A stretch of DNA of 64,000 bases from an uncultured Prevotellaceae bacterium (GCA_900316685.1 ONDS01000002.1:103667-167666), one strand, 5' to 3'; shown: positions 44,828-54,848, numbered from the stretch's first letter. Numbers and translations are program-made. The notes: a model not told the origin generated them from the letters alone.

Positions 44828-46825
44828 TTACCTAACCACGAACTTCTTGCCGCCGCGGATATAGATGCCGCGGGTGGGGTGGGCTACACGACGGCCTTGC
44901 AGGTCGTAGATGGCATCATCGTCCGTCATGCGTTGGCCTTCAGCTGCCATGACCTCTTCTATGCCCGTGGTCACCACATTCACCTTGTTCTTGCCACCCT
45001 CGGTCTCCGAGGAGATTTCGAAGAACGTGTCTGCGCTGATGTTGTTGATGTCCACGGTCTGCGGCGAGCCTTTGCCCGTGCTGAACACTAAGTTCACGAA
45101 GTCGGTAGCGGTGTTCATGGTGAAGGTTTTGGTGTACCATTGCTTGCCGTTCTTCTCGACCGTGGTGCTCACCTTGTCGCCGGGCCAGTTGTTGTTCTTG
45201 GGCGAGTGGTTGCTGTCGCCGCCCCACGACCAGAAGTTCACGCTCGTCCAACCTACCTGGTCGGTATTCACATAGATGGTGATGTCGGTAGGCTGGAAGT
45301 CGATGATGGTATAGGTGCGGCTCACGATGCCCGTCACGGCGCCGCCGATGAGCAGGCCGGCCTTCAGCGTCGTCGTGCCTATGGGGATGGTCACTGTCGA
45401 GCCGCTGGCCACCTTGGTGCTCGATGCCGTGGGGTCGCTGCCGTCGGTGGTGTACACGATCTGGGCGCTCTCGTTGCTTACGGCGGTCAGCGTGGCCTTC
45501 TGTTCACCGTTATATTCACCCGAGGCGAGGTCAATCCATGCCGTCTGGGCGTCGGTGGGCAGGTAGTAGCGGTAATGATAACCCTCGGCTACCTTGATCC
45601 ACCGTGCGGTGGGTGTGTACTTCGTCACATTGCCCACCACGCACAGTAGGTCGCTGTTGGCTCCCTTGGTGCGCACGGCATAGTGTGTGGCGTCGCCGCT
45701 GAACTTGGAGTATTCGCTTTGGTTGTGTATGCCGGCAAACTGGCGCACGGCGATCATCTGTGCGATGTCTTTCTTGCAGTCTTTCCAGTGCTTGAAGAAT
45801 ACGCAGGGGGTGCCAGGCATGGCGAGCAGGTAGGCGTTGGCGGCCAGGGTGTCGCGCTTGATGGGGTCTTGGTCGGCGTTGGCGCGTTTCTCCGTGTCGT
45901 GGTTCTCCACGAAGGTCACGGCATAGCGGCGGTAGGCGGCGTCGGCCATCACCGACGTGTTGTCGAGTTTCGCCCAGTTGGGCTGGCTGCTGCCGGCGTT
46001 CACCGCGTCGCGCACGGTATAGCGGAAGGGGAAGTCGAAGGCGGCGCTCTGGATGGTGCCGTTCACCTTGGTGGCGTTGATCCAGTTCTCCACGTTGTTC
46101 TTGTTGCCGTCCCAGTATTCGCCTACGCTGAACTGGGGTGCGGCGTCGTGGTTGTACAGACCCACATACGAGCCACTGAAGCCCTTCACCATGTCGTAGC
46201 GGAATCCGGTATAGCCCAGGTCGCCCAGCAGGAAGCCGAGGTAGGCCTTCACGCAGGTCTGCACGTTTTCGCTTTGGTGGTCGAGGTCGCGCATGCCGTC
46301 CCAGCCCTCACCGCTGTCGTTGTTGGTGCTCAGGCTGTAGCCGTTGGCCTCCGCCCAGGTCTTCGTCTTGCCGCCATCGTCGTTGGCGCAGATGTCGGTT
46401 GGGAGCATTTGGTAGGTTACTCCATTGTAGGTTTCCTTTGGGAAGGTCACCCATCCGTCGGTGTTGCGGTGGTTGACCACCACATCGGCGATGGTGCCGA
46501 TTCCCTTGGCCTTGAAAGTGGTGATGAGCGAGCGCAGCTGGCTCTCCGTGCCGAACGTGCTGTTCTGGTCGAACCAGTAGTAGTCGTCGTAGCCCATCGA
46601 CTGCCATCCATTGTCGTTGCACTTGCCGCTCTGCGGTATCCATACGAGCGTGAAGTATTGGGCCAGTTCGTCGGCCTGCGATTCCAGATTGGTCCATTGG
46701 CTGTCGTTGAACGAGTCCCAATAGAATCCTTGCAGCATCACGCCTTGGTAGTTGGCGGGCCAGCCCTGAGCCATCATCGTCGTAGTGAGGGCGAGGGCGA
46801 ACAGTGTAGCGTAAATTTTTTTCAT
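44828..46825 (-). CDS. Secreted alpha-amylase (GH13) with starch-binding module
   Basis: A 665-residue endo-amylase. The start at MKKIYATLFAL gives a signal peptide ending near residue 20. The GH13 barrel has the nucleophile Asp211 (GFRYDMVKG), acid/base Glu236 (FSVGEYWDG) and transition-state Asp310 (FVENHDTE). A chitobiase-like/Ig region follows, then residues about 520-610 with IYVNTDQVGWTSVNFWSW and WPGDKVS, which match a CBM26-type starch-binding module. The last 30 residues (AIYDLQGRRV...GIYIRGGKKFVVR) resemble the tail of the GH53 protein and suggest type IX secretion. An operator-like palindrome lies 56 bp upstream of its -7 box. Confidence 0.93.
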   Translation of the reverse strand: MKKIYATLFALALTTTMMAQGWPANYQGVMLQGFYWDSFNDSQWTNLESQADELAQYFTLVWIPQSGKCNDNGWQSMGYDDYYWFDQNSTFGTESQLRSLITTFKAKGIGTIADVVVNHRNTDGWVTFPKETYNGVTYQMLPTDICANDDGGKTKTWAEANGYSLSTNNDSGEGWDGMRDLDHQSENVQTCVKAYLGFLLGDLGYTGFRYDMVKGFSGSYVGLYNHDAAPQFSVGEYWDGNKNNVENWINATKVNGTIQSAAFDFPFRYTVRDAVNAGSSQPNWAKLDNTSVMADAAYRRYAVTFVENHDTEKRANADQDPIKRDTLAANAYLLAMPGTPCVFFKHWKDCKKDIAQMIAVRQFAGIHNQSEYSKFSGDATHYAVRTKGANSDLLCVVGNVTKYTPTARWIKVAEGYHYRYYLPTDAQTAWIDLASGEYNGEQKATLTAVSNESAQIVYTTDGSDPTASSTKVASGSTVTIPIGTTTLKAGLLIGGAVTGIVSRTYTIIDFQPTDITIYVNTDQVGWTSVNFWSWGGDSNHSPKNNNWPGDKVSTTVEKNGKQWYTKTFTMNTATDFVNLVFSTGKGSPQTVDINNISADTFFEISSETEGGKNKVNVVTTGIEEVMAAEGQRMTDDDAIYDLQGRRVAHPTRGIYIRGGKKFVVR

Positions 46826-46852
46826 GTCGTTAGCGTTTGATGTATTTTGATG

Positions 46853-46860
46853 CGAAGATA
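46853..46860 (-). promoter_or_regulatory. Amylase -7 box, weak
   Basis: TATCTTCG on the minus strand, one base off TAnnTTTG, 28 bases ahead of the ATG. No -33 box is visible, which suits an activator-dependent promoter. Confidence 0.5.
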
Positions 46861-46915
46861 CGACTTTTCGCGATAGGGTGTACCCCTCGAACCTCACCTT
46901 TTGCGCAAATCACAA

Positions 46916-46929
46916 TGCAATCGGTTGCA
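46916..46929. promoter_or_regulatory. LacI-type operator upstream of the amylase gene
   Basis: TGCAATCGGTTGCA, a palindrome with arms TGCAA/TTGCA and CG near the centre. Its promoter-side edge is 56 bases from the amylase -7 box. Confidence 0.65.
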
Positions 46930-46936
46930 TGAGAGT

Positions 46937-46976
46937 AAAAGAAGAGGAGGCTCGGATAGAGCCTCCTCTTCTTTTT
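46937..46976 (-). terminator. Terminator after susF
   Basis: AAAAGAAGAGGAGGCTC and GAGCCTCCTCTTCTTTT form a perfect 17-bp stem with a 5-base loop. On the minus strand it closes the susCDEF operon. Confidence 0.92.
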
Positions 46977-46985
46977 GGTATTGGC

Positions 46986-47066
46986 CTTATTGGGCTTATA
47001 GGGCCTATTGGGCTTATAGGGCTAATAAGGCTAATAAGGCTAATAAGGCTTATTGGCCTAATAGAC
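46986..47066. repeat. 9-bp array (CTTATAGGG / CTAATAAGG)
   Basis: Nine units of nine bases run up to the base before the susF stop codon. Same family as 44702-44764, so both arrays lie between a gene end and its terminator region. Confidence 0.85.
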
Positions 47067-47067
47067 C

Positions 47068-48801
47068 TTACTTCTTCGTGATGATGCAGTGGCTGCCGCC
47101 GCTGTAGCTCGGGAAGAGCTTGATGTCGTAGGTGCCTGCCTCCACGGGGATGTCGCCACCGCCGATCCACAGCTCGTTGGGTGAGCCGCCCAGGTCGAGG
47201 TCGCCGTTCCAGTTGTCGTTGCCGCGGAACTTGATCTTGCCATCGGTCAGCGTCAGGTTCTCAATGTACCAATAGCCGTACTCGGCGTTCCATGTCATAT
47301 CCTGGTCGCTGTCCCAGCCGTTGGCGGTGGCGTCGCCAATCACACCCACGGTGGTGATCGGGATCAGCGTGTAGAACTGGCCGTAAGGGTTGAGGATGAT
47401 CTTATAGAAGCCAGGATCGGGGCCGGGCATGTCTGAGCCGCCGTTATCGGCCACCTTGCCGGTAACTCCATCTTCACCCGGACCATCATACTCGAGGTCG
47501 TTGTCCCAGTTGTTCTCGTTCGGTTTGAATTTGAACCCGCCGTTGAGGTAGTAGTAGCCTACGAAATCATCGCCTTGGCGCGACAGCGGATGGCTCTTCG
47601 ACCAACCACTCTCATTGCCGATCTCGAAGAACATGTCGCCGCCCATGATGGTACGGTAGCCCCATTCGAGGCTTTGCAGGTTGAACCACACGTCGTAGGC
47701 GATGGCGTCGGGTTGATGCTCGATGATCAGGTTGCCACCGGCGTTGTTGGCGGCCAACTTACCCGGCTCGCTTGTCGCCGTGGCGGTGAAGTCGCTGTCC
47801 CATGTGCCTAAGGCTGAACCCGGACAGAGTTTAAACTCGATGTTACTGCCAGTGGCAGGAACACGCACCTGGAACACGGGGTCGATGCCACCGGGAGCGC
47901 CACTGCCGCTGTATACGGGATAATCGGTATTGCTGGGATCCCAATCATTGATGCCAATCATGTAGTACACATCCTCGATGCCATACACGGGCTTGTAACT
48001 CCACGTCTCGTCCAGCATGTTGAAGGTCAGGTCGAAGGCCACGGCCTGCGGGTCGGCGGGGATTTTCAGGTTGCCGCCCTTGTTGTTGGTGACGAAGGTA
48101 CCTTCTTCCTCACCGGCGCCAAGGCAGAGGTCCCACGAACCGGCGGGAGCACCCTTCGGGTTGACCTTGAACTCCACATCGGAGCCGTCGGTGGTGTTGG
48201 GGATGCGACCGGTGAACACGGGGTTCTCATACGGATCCACACCGCCGTTGGTCAGGGGCAGGCCGGTGTAGTCGATGTTCCATGCTCCGTCACCAACGTT
48301 GGCCACGACGTTGCCCACCACATAGTATTCATCATAGATGATCGGGGCGGCGGGAGTGATCACGGCGATGGCGTTACCCAAGGCCTTGGCGGTCATTCCG
48401 TTCACGTCTATGTAGCCCACGATGTCGAGGGGAATCTGACGAGCCTGGGGACGTTTGCCATAGAGGGCTTCCACGGCGGCACGCAATTCTTCGGCGTTCA
48501 CGTAACCGTCGCCGTCGGCCTGCAACGTCATGCTCTGCGAGCGGTCTTCATTCCAGAGGGTCACCTCGTAACTGGCGGTGGTGGGGTCGTTGGCCGTCAC
48601 GTGCGGTACGAAGAGTTGGAGTGTCGTATTCTCGGGGTCGGTCACGTCGGCAAAGTCGATGGCCGAAGCATCCGACACATCCAGGGTGATCGTGCTGGCA
48701 TTTTCCGGACCATGGGTCAACGGGTCGGCCCAGTCGGTGTAGTCGTCGGTACAACTGGCAAAGCAGAACACCAGTCCGACAAGATATAATAACTTTTTCA
48801 T
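47068..48801 (-). CDS. susF: SusF/SusE-family starch-binding lipoprotein
   Basis: Surface lipoprotein (Cys17 in FASC, followed by TDDYTDW) of 577 residues. It has an N-terminal SusE-type domain and then repeated starch-binding modules; the DVYYMIGINDWDPSN and VGVIGDATANGWDSDQDMTW segments are examples of the repeated Gly-Asn/Asp-Trp pattern. Last gene of the susCDEF operon. Helps hold starch at the cell surface. The name is by position and family rather than exact orthology. Confidence 0.9.
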   Translation of the reverse strand: MKKLLYLVGLVFCFASCTDDYTDWADPLTHGPENASTITLDVSDASAIDFADVTDPENTTLQLFVPHVTANDPTTASYEVTLWNEDRSQSMTLQADGDGYVNAEELRAAVEALYGKRPQARQIPLDIVGYIDVNGMTAKALGNAIAVITPAAPIIYDEYYVVGNVVANVGDGAWNIDYTGLPLTNGGVDPYENPVFTGRIPNTTDGSDVEFKVNPKGAPAGSWDLCLGAGEEEGTFVTNNKGGNLKIPADPQAVAFDLTFNMLDETWSYKPVYGIEDVYYMIGINDWDPSNTDYPVYSGSGAPGGIDPVFQVRVPATGSNIEFKLCPGSALGTWDSDFTATATSEPGKLAANNAGGNLIIEHQPDAIAYDVWFNLQSLEWGYRTIMGGDMFFEIGNESGWSKSHPLSRQGDDFVGYYYLNGGFKFKPNENNWDNDLEYDGPGEDGVTGKVADNGGSDMPGPDPGFYKIILNPYGQFYTLIPITTVGVIGDATANGWDSDQDMTWNAEYGYWYIENLTLTDGKIKFRGNDNWNGDLDLGGSPNELWIGGGDIPVEAGTYDIKLFPSYSGGSHCIITKK

Positions 48802-48826
48802 TGCTGTACTGTTTTTTCGTTATACC

Positions 48827-49957
48827 TTACTGTGCGTTGATCTCCACACGGTTGTTTCCTTCATAACTGATGTAGAGTTTGAACTCGTAGGTGCCTGCTG
48901 TCAACGCGATGTTCTCGCCGTTATGCTGTGTCAGGTCATTCAGGTTCTGGTCGGTCTTGGTGCGCGCACCCCAACTCACGGCCCAGTCGTGGTTCATGCG
49001 GAACTTCACACCGCCATCGTTGGGGAGAGTAGCCGTACCTACCCAGCAGCCTCCACGCTTGTCGTAGGTCATTTCCACATCATCGTCCCAACCGTTGAAG
49101 TCGCCGATGATGCTCAGGTTCTTCACCTGCGTCACACTCCACGTCATTTCCACGATGTTGACATCGATCTGGTAGAAACCGGCAGCTAAGAGTTTGTCTT
49201 GGAACGAACCGTCTTTCTTGTTGCAGTCTTCCTCGCCGTCGACCACCAAGGTGCCATAGGCGCCATTGGGATCCTGGCCCCAGTCGCCAGCCCAGTCGTC
49301 GGCATTGGGCTTGAACTTGAAGCCGCCGTCAAGGTAGTTGTACGACTGGTAGATTCCATCGGCGTTCAGGCAGTACATCGGGTAGGAAATTTTCCATTCA
49401 CTCTCGTTGCCGATCTCGTAGATGAATTCGGGAAAGAGAATCACCTCCTGTAATGTGGGCGACACGTTCACCGACACCACATTGGAGTAGATCACGGGTG
49501 CACCCTTGGTGGTGGCAGTAGCACGCACGTAGATGGGAACGCTCTCGGGAACGGGGTTTTCTTCGCTATAGCCGTTCATCTGGTTGATGGCGTTGTTCAA
49601 CGCAGCGGGGTCGATTGACCCTTCCGGCGTGTTGTAGTAGGCCGACAAGGTGATGTAGTCGGCATCGGTAAAATGATCCTCATCCACGTCTTTCAGGTTG
49701 ACGGTGAAGTTGCCGTTTTTCGACGCTTGCAACTGGTATTCGGCCTCCACGGGGAACCCGTAGTCGGGCTGCGACCAGGTGAATGGGATGCCATAGGAGT
49801 GGGCCAGGTCGATGAGCGCGCTGGAGTAGGCGGGTATATTCAGCGTGAAAGTGGTCGGCTGCAAGAGGGTGGGGTTAGAGTCGTTGTCGTCGGAACAGGC
49901 CGTGAACAACACCACACCGCACAATAGCAGCATTGCTGACTTGATTATCTTTTTCAT
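48827..49957 (-). CDS. susE: SusE-family starch-binding lipoprotein
   Basis: A 376-residue surface lipoprotein (Cys21 in LFTAC, followed by SDDNDS). N-terminal Ig-like SusE domain (TFTLNIPAYSSALIDLAHSYGIPFTW) and C-terminal starch-binding modules with LSIIGDFNGWDDDVEMTYD. It precedes susF by 25 bases. Works with SusD and SusF in starch binding. Confidence 0.92.
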   Translation of the reverse strand: MKKIIKSAMLLLCGVVLFTACSDDNDSNPTLLQPTTFTLNIPAYSSALIDLAHSYGIPFTWSQPDYGFPVEAEYQLQASKNGNFTVNLKDVDEDHFTDADYITLSAYYNTPEGSIDPAALNNAINQMNGYSEENPVPESVPIYVRATATTKGAPVIYSNVVSVNVSPTLQEVILFPEFIYEIGNESEWKISYPMYCLNADGIYQSYNYLDGGFKFKPNADDWAGDWGQDPNGAYGTLVVDGEEDCNKKDGSFQDKLLAAGFYQIDVNIVEMTWSVTQVKNLSIIGDFNGWDDDVEMTYDKRGGCWVGTATLPNDGGVKFRMNHDWAVSWGARTKTDQNLNDLTQHNGENIALTAGTYEFKLYISYEGNNRVEINAQ

Positions 49958-49993
49958 TGTATTGTCTTGTTTCGTTTGTTGTCGACGTATGGG

Positions 49994-51625
49994 TTAGTAT
50001 CCGGGATTCTGCACCAGATTGCTGTTGGCAGTCAGGTCGGTGGTCGGAATGGCGAAGAGGTTGCGGTAGGCGGGGAAATCGCGGCCTTCCAAGGTGCCGC
50101 CTTTCCACGACCACTGGTAGTCGGTGTTGCCGCCGTATCTGTTGTAACGGATCAGGCAGGTGCGGCGCAGGCCCTCGAAGTAAGTCTCGCGGCTCCACTC
50201 GTCGAGGATGTCGTCTAAGGAGTAACTCGAACGGGCTCCGGCGTGGGCGCGCAGGCGCAGTTGGTTCAGCGCATCGACACCGGCAGAGGTGGCGTTGCCA
50301 CCGTTCTGGCGTGCCGTGGCCTCGGCGTAGATGAGGTAAGCCTCGGCCTTACGCATCAATGGGCAGTCCATGTCGGGATGTTTCGGGTCGTTACCAGCGG
50401 AACCGTCGGTCTTGAAGTTGGTGAACTTGGCCACGGAGAAGCCGCTGGTGAATACGCCCGGTTCGGTGTTCTCCAAGGTACGTTCCCCTACGCTGCTGAA
50501 CATGGCACGGTCGTCGCCGGCTTCCGTTTTCATCTCATAGCCGGGAATGCCGAGGGGTGCGTTGCCGTCGGGGAAGAATTTCAGCACCAATTCCTTGCGG
50601 GCGCGGTTGCCCTTCCATCCCGGGTCGGCTCCGTTGACAGCCCTCTCTTCTTCGGGTTTGTCGGCATCGAGCGGGTTCTCATGCATGTCATCCTGGAATG
50701 GACCAGCGATGAGGAACAGCGAGGTGCCCCAAGACGTGGTGCGTTTGCCATCCTGCAAGAGGGGCCAAATGATCTCGTAGGCGGCGCTGGTCTCGCCGTT
50801 GTCGCCCATGAACAGCATCTGATAGGCGCTCCATACACCCACCCCCGTGGTGTTGAGTTTATAGTCGGAATCCATCACTTTCTTGGCATACTCGGCGGCC
50901 TTGTCCCACTGGGCATTGCCGGTGTACACGCCAGCGTTCAGATACAGACGGGCCAACAGCATCCAGCAGGCGGCCTTGTCCACGCGCCCATAGTTGGCGT
51001 CGCTCGACTTCTTGGCCTTGGCATCGCTCAGGTTCGGCTCGATGTCGAGCAACTCGTCCTCGATGAACTGGTACACCTCGGCGCGCGAACGCTGCTCTGG
51101 TGCGCTGCTGCTGATAGACGTGGCAAAGGGGATGTTGCCCCAGCCATCCATCAACTGGAAGTAGTGGAAGGCGCGCAGGAAACGGATTTCCGCGGTCATC
51201 GTGGCGTCATGGTCGGCATACTGGTCCAAGTACTGGTTGCAGAAGGTGATAGCGGTGTACAGACGGTAGTAGTAGCCGCGAAGCATCGGGTGCGAGGCGT
51301 TGTAGGAGTTGTCTACGAAGTTGGAGATACCCTCATCGCCCCAGCCGCAGATGGCCTCGTCGGTGGTCAGGTCCTGGGCGTTCCACATCTGACGGTAGTA
51401 ACCGGAGGTTCCGCCGTCGATACCGTCCACATCACTGTCGCCGTCGGCACCACCGTTGCCGGCGGCTGCCATCGTGGCGTAGCACTTGGTGAACAACAAC
51501 TCGGCGGAGGGCTCCGCATAGTTGGGGTCGATAGGCTCCACATCAAGGTCACCGGTGCATGCTGTCGTTCCGAAGGTCAGCGCAAAGGCCAACAGGGGAA
51601 CAAATGTTTTGATATATCTTTTCAT
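49994..51625 (-). CDS. susD: SusD-family starch-binding lipoprotein
   Basis: A 543-residue outer-membrane lipoprotein (Cys23 in TTAC, followed by TGDLDVEPIDPN). The SusD fold is clear: the TPR-like first half (YYRLYTAITFCNQYLDQY, EIRFLRAFHYFQLMDGWGNIPF) and the RagB/SusD C-terminal part ending in ETYFEGLRRTCLIRYNRYGG, WKGGTLEGRDFPAYRNLFAIP. It forms the lid of the SusC transporter. The susE gene follows after 36 bases. Confidence 0.95.
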   Translation of the reverse strand: MKRYIKTFVPLLAFALTFGTTACTGDLDVEPIDPNYAEPSAELLFTKCYATMAAAGNGGADGDSDVDGIDGGTSGYYRQMWNAQDLTTDEAICGWGDEGISNFVDNSYNASHPMLRGYYYRLYTAITFCNQYLDQYADHDATMTAEIRFLRAFHYFQLMDGWGNIPFATSISSSAPEQRSRAEVYQFIEDELLDIEPNLSDAKAKKSSDANYGRVDKAACWMLLARLYLNAGVYTGNAQWDKAAEYAKKVMDSDYKLNTTGVGVWSAYQMLFMGDNGETSAAYEIIWPLLQDGKRTTSWGTSLFLIAGPFQDDMHENPLDADKPEEERAVNGADPGWKGNRARKELVLKFFPDGNAPLGIPGYEMKTEAGDDRAMFSSVGERTLENTEPGVFTSGFSVAKFTNFKTDGSAGNDPKHPDMDCPLMRKAEAYLIYAEATARQNGGNATSAGVDALNQLRLRAHAGARSSYSLDDILDEWSRETYFEGLRRTCLIRYNRYGGNTDYQWSWKGGTLEGRDFPAYRNLFAIPTTDLTANSNLVQNPGY

Positions 51626-51646
51626 GACTTTTAATCTTTATCGTGT

Positions 51647-54600
51647 TTAGAAGTTCAAGTTCAGACCAAGTTGGAACGTGATGGGGCGCGGATAGACGCC
51701 ATTGTCGATACCACCGAACACCTCAGGATCGATGCCTTTGTATTTGGTGATGCAGAAAACATTGGAGGCGGTGGCGTAGACACGCCCGCTCACGCCATGG
51801 TAGTTGCCCACCTTGAACAGGTCGGCGAAGCTGTAACCTAAGGTGATGTTGTCGCACTTGAGGAACGAGGCGTTCTGTACCCAACGGTCGGAGTGGGTGG
51901 CTTCCACATCATAGGTCTGCCAGCCGTAAGGAACCACATAACTCGGGCGGTTCTGCAGGTAGCCGCTATAATAGATGATGTTGGATGCCAGGGCGCTGTT
52001 GCCTGCCATGAAGTCGTTGTACACGTAGTTGCCGATGCTGGCGCGCAGCGAGAAGCCGAAGTCCCAATTCTTATACTCTAAGCGCGAGGCCAGACCCATC
52101 GTCACGGGAGCCATCGGGTTCTTGTAGAGGTATTGGTCCGACTCGGTGATCTGTCCGTCGCCATCGCGGTCCACCACCTGTCCTTCGATAGGCATGCCGG
52201 CTTCGTCGTAAGCCTGTTGGTAGACGAGGAACGAAGAGGCGGGATAGCCCACGGCATGAGCCTGGATGGTACCGCCCGTACCCGCGGAGATACCACCGGT
52301 GAGCACCTTGTAGTCGGGGTCGTCGCCGCCACCGAGCTTCAGAATACGGTTCTTGTTATAGGTGAAGTTGTAGTCGATGGTCCAGTACCAGTCCTTGGCT
52401 TGGATGGCTTTCCAACTGAAGGCCACCTCGACACCGGTGTTGTACATCGAGCCGATGTTGGTGGTCACCTTGTTGCGGAAGTTGGAACCGGCGGCCACGT
52501 AGGCATCGTTGAGCAGGTCGGTGGTCTTGCGGTAGTACCAGTCGACGCTACCGGTCAGGCGTTGGTTGAAGATACCCCAGTCCAGACCGATGTTATAGGT
52601 CGTGGTGGTCTCCCACTTCAGGTTGGGGTCGTAGGCCACGGGACGCACGAATGTACCGTCGCCGATGATGTCGTAGAAGGAACCAGCGGCACCGTTGTTC
52701 ACTTGGTAGAGGGGGAAGTAGTTGTAGTCGCCGATGCCCTCCTGCTGACCGGTCATACCCCAGTCCAGACGGAGTTTCAGGTCGCTCAGCCAACTGATAT
52801 CACGGAACTTGTTCTCGTCTTTGATCTTCCATGCGAAAGCCACGGCGGGGAAGATTGCCCAGTGGTCCTTGAAACGTGAGGAACCATCGTCACGCACGGT
52901 GACGGTCAGGTAGTAACGGTCCATCAAACTCCAGTTGGCACGGCCAAAGAACGATACGAGGTAGTTCTCCGTCTTGTAATTATAGAAACTCTCGTTGCGC
53001 TTGGTGCCTACCAACGACTTGTCGTTGTTCGTCTCGGGATAAAGACCCCAGTAGTTGTTGTGCAAAGTGCGCCAGTAGTGTGCCCACTCATAACCGACCA
53101 TGATGTCGAAGTGGTTCTTGGCTTTATCCTCGAAATCATGATAGTACTGGGCGTATGTCGACAGCGTGAGGTTACGCTTCATGATGGTCTCCCAGCCGTG
53201 CGAGCCGTAGTAGATAGCCAATGCGTTGCGGGGATCAACGTCGGTCCACTGCTTACCTTTCGAAATGTCGGCACCGAGGGTGGCGTGCAGGCGCAGGTCC
53301 TCGAAACCGTGGATTTTGTAGTCGAACTCAGCACTGCCGATGAACGAACGGCTGATGGCGCGGTCGTCCTTCAGCTCGAGGATGGCCACGGGGTTCTTCG
53401 TCGCGAGGTTGTTGTAGGTGGTTGCCCATGAACTGTCGTTGAGCGAGGCACCGGAGTTCTGCCATTGGAAGTAACCTCCAAAGTTGGTGGCGTTGCTGTC
53501 GTAGACACTCTGGCTCGGGTCGAAGGCCACGGCGGAGTTGATGGCTTGACCGTCGGCATACTGCGACTTCGCCCACAGTCCCTTGGCGTTCAAGGTGATG
53601 GTGAGGTGGTCGTCGAAGAGTGAGGGGTTCAAGGTCAGCGCGGCGGTGTAACGCTGGAAGTCGGAGGTCTTCAGGATACCCTGTTGGTCGGTGTAGCCCA
53701 ACGATACGCGGTAGGGTAGGGTGCCTAAGGCTCCGGCGATGGTCACGTTGTGGTCGTGGCTGATGGCGGTGCGGTAAATCTCATCCTGCCAGTCGGTGTT
53801 GGCGGTGCCCAGAAGGCCTACAGCCTCGTCGTGGTTCGATGCGCCCTGGAAGATCTGGTCTACGAAGGTGCGGAACTCATCGCCGCTCATCACGTCGATG
53901 GTCTTCTTCTTCATACCGATGTTCACGTTGCCGGCGTAAGAGACGCTGGGAGCGGAACCCTTGCGGCCTTTCTTCGTGGTGATGATGATGACACCGTTAG
54001 AACCACGGCTACCATAGATAGCGGTGGCGGAGGCACTCTTCAGCACGTTGAACGACTCAATGTCTTGGGGATTGACCATGGCCAAGGGGTTGGCCAGACC
54101 TTTCACACCGTTGTTGTCCATAGGCACACCGTCAATCACAATCAACGGGTTGTTGGAGGCGGAGAGGGATGAACCGCCACGGATACGGATGGTGGAGCTG
54201 CCACCCGGCGTACCACCGTCGCTGGTCACGTTCACACCGGCGATCTTACCGGCCATCATCTCCTGCGGTGTCACCACCAAGCCCTTGTTCTTCGAATCGG
54301 GCTTCAGGGCGGTGACGGCACCGGTCAGGTCGGTCTTCTTCACAGCACCGTAACCGATGACCACCACTTCGTTGAGCACTTCGGAGTCTTCCTGCAATGT
54401 CACGACGACATTGGTGGAAGCTGTCACTTGCGCCGTCTGATATCCGATGTAGGATATCTCAAGCGTAGCTCCTGCGGGTGCCTGCGTGGTGAAGTTGCCA
54501 TCGAAGTCGGTCACCACGCCGCCGGTCTGACCCTGCACGCGTACGGTGGCTCCAATGATCGGTTCACCGGCAGCATCCTCTACATGGCCATTCACAGCGA

Positions 54601-54691
54601 TATTCTGTGCCATGGCGCTTACAGATAGGAACAGCCCTAAAAATAGAGCCAGAATCCTAAAGGGGATTCTTGAATTTACCTGCTTCATCAT
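51647..54691 (-). CDS. susC: SusC-family TonB-dependent starch oligosaccharide transporter
   Basis: A 1014-residue outer-membrane transporter. Signal peptide (about 1-28), carboxypeptidase-D-like regulatory domain (VNGHVEDAAGEPIIGATVRVQG), TonB box region near VVVIGYGAVKKTDLTGAV, plug domain with IRIRGGSSLSASNNPLIVIDGVPMDN, then a long beta-barrel ending in LGLNLNF with the terminal Phe. It imports maltooligosaccharides with SusD. First gene of the operon, 21 bases before susD. Its leader is about 75 bases. Confidence 0.96.
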   Translation of the reverse strand: MMKQVNSRIPFRILALFLGLFLSVSAMAQNIAVNGHVEDAAGEPIIGATVRVQGQTGGVVTDFDGNFTTQAPAGATLEISYIGYQTAQVTASTNVVVTLQEDSEVLNEVVVIGYGAVKKTDLTGAVTALKPDSKNKGLVVTPQEMMAGKIAGVNVTSDGGTPGGSSTIRIRGGSSLSASNNPLIVIDGVPMDNNGVKGLANPLAMVNPQDIESFNVLKSASATAIYGSRGSNGVIIITTKKGRKGSAPSVSYAGNVNIGMKKKTIDVMSGDEFRTFVDQIFQGASNHDEAVGLLGTANTDWQDEIYRTAISHDHNVTIAGALGTLPYRVSLGYTDQQGILKTSDFQRYTAALTLNPSLFDDHLTITLNAKGLWAKSQYADGQAINSAVAFDPSQSVYDSNATNFGGYFQWQNSGASLNDSSWATTYNNLATKNPVAILELKDDRAISRSFIGSAEFDYKIHGFEDLRLHATLGADISKGKQWTDVDPRNALAIYYGSHGWETIMKRNLTLSTYAQYYHDFEDKAKNHFDIMVGYEWAHYWRTLHNNYWGLYPETNNDKSLVGTKRNESFYNYKTENYLVSFFGRANWSLMDRYYLTVTVRDDGSSRFKDHWAIFPAVAFAWKIKDENKFRDISWLSDLKLRLDWGMTGQQEGIGDYNYFPLYQVNNGAAGSFYDIIGDGTFVRPVAYDPNLKWETTTTYNIGLDWGIFNQRLTGSVDWYYRKTTDLLNDAYVAAGSNFRNKVTTNIGSMYNTGVEVAFSWKAIQAKDWYWTIDYNFTYNKNRILKLGGGDDPDYKVLTGGISAGTGGTIQAHAVGYPASSFLVYQQAYDEAGMPIEGQVVDRDGDGQITESDQYLYKNPMAPVTMGLASRLEYKNWDFGFSLRASIGNYVYNDFMAGNSALASNIIYYSGYLQNRPSYVVPYGWQTYDVEATHSDRWVQNASFLKCDNITLGYSFADLFKVGNYHGVSGRVYATASNVFCITKYKGIDPEVFGGIDNGVYPRPITFQLGLNLNF

Positions 54692-54772
54692 TAGATAGTT
54701 ATTAAGTTAAAATATGGTTGTTAATAGTATTTCCGCTTGTTTCGATATTAGGCTTATCGCTGTAATTAAGTG

Positions 54773-54780
54773 CAAAGTTA
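54773..54780 (-). promoter_or_regulatory. susC -7 box
   Basis: TAACTTTG on the minus strand. No TTTG lies at the -33 position. Confidence 0.6.
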
Positions 54781-54834
54781 AGTTTCTTATGGTTTCGTTG
54801 TACTTTTTTTGCAATAAATTTACAAATCTTACAG

Positions 54835-54848
54835 TGCAATCGTTTGCA
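54835..54848. promoter_or_regulatory. LacI-type operator between susC and its regulator
   Basis: TGCAATCGTTTGCA. Its left edge is 55 bases from the susC -7 box and its right edge is 56 bases from the -7 box of the divergent LacI gene, so one site is centred between the two promoters. Confidence 0.7.
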
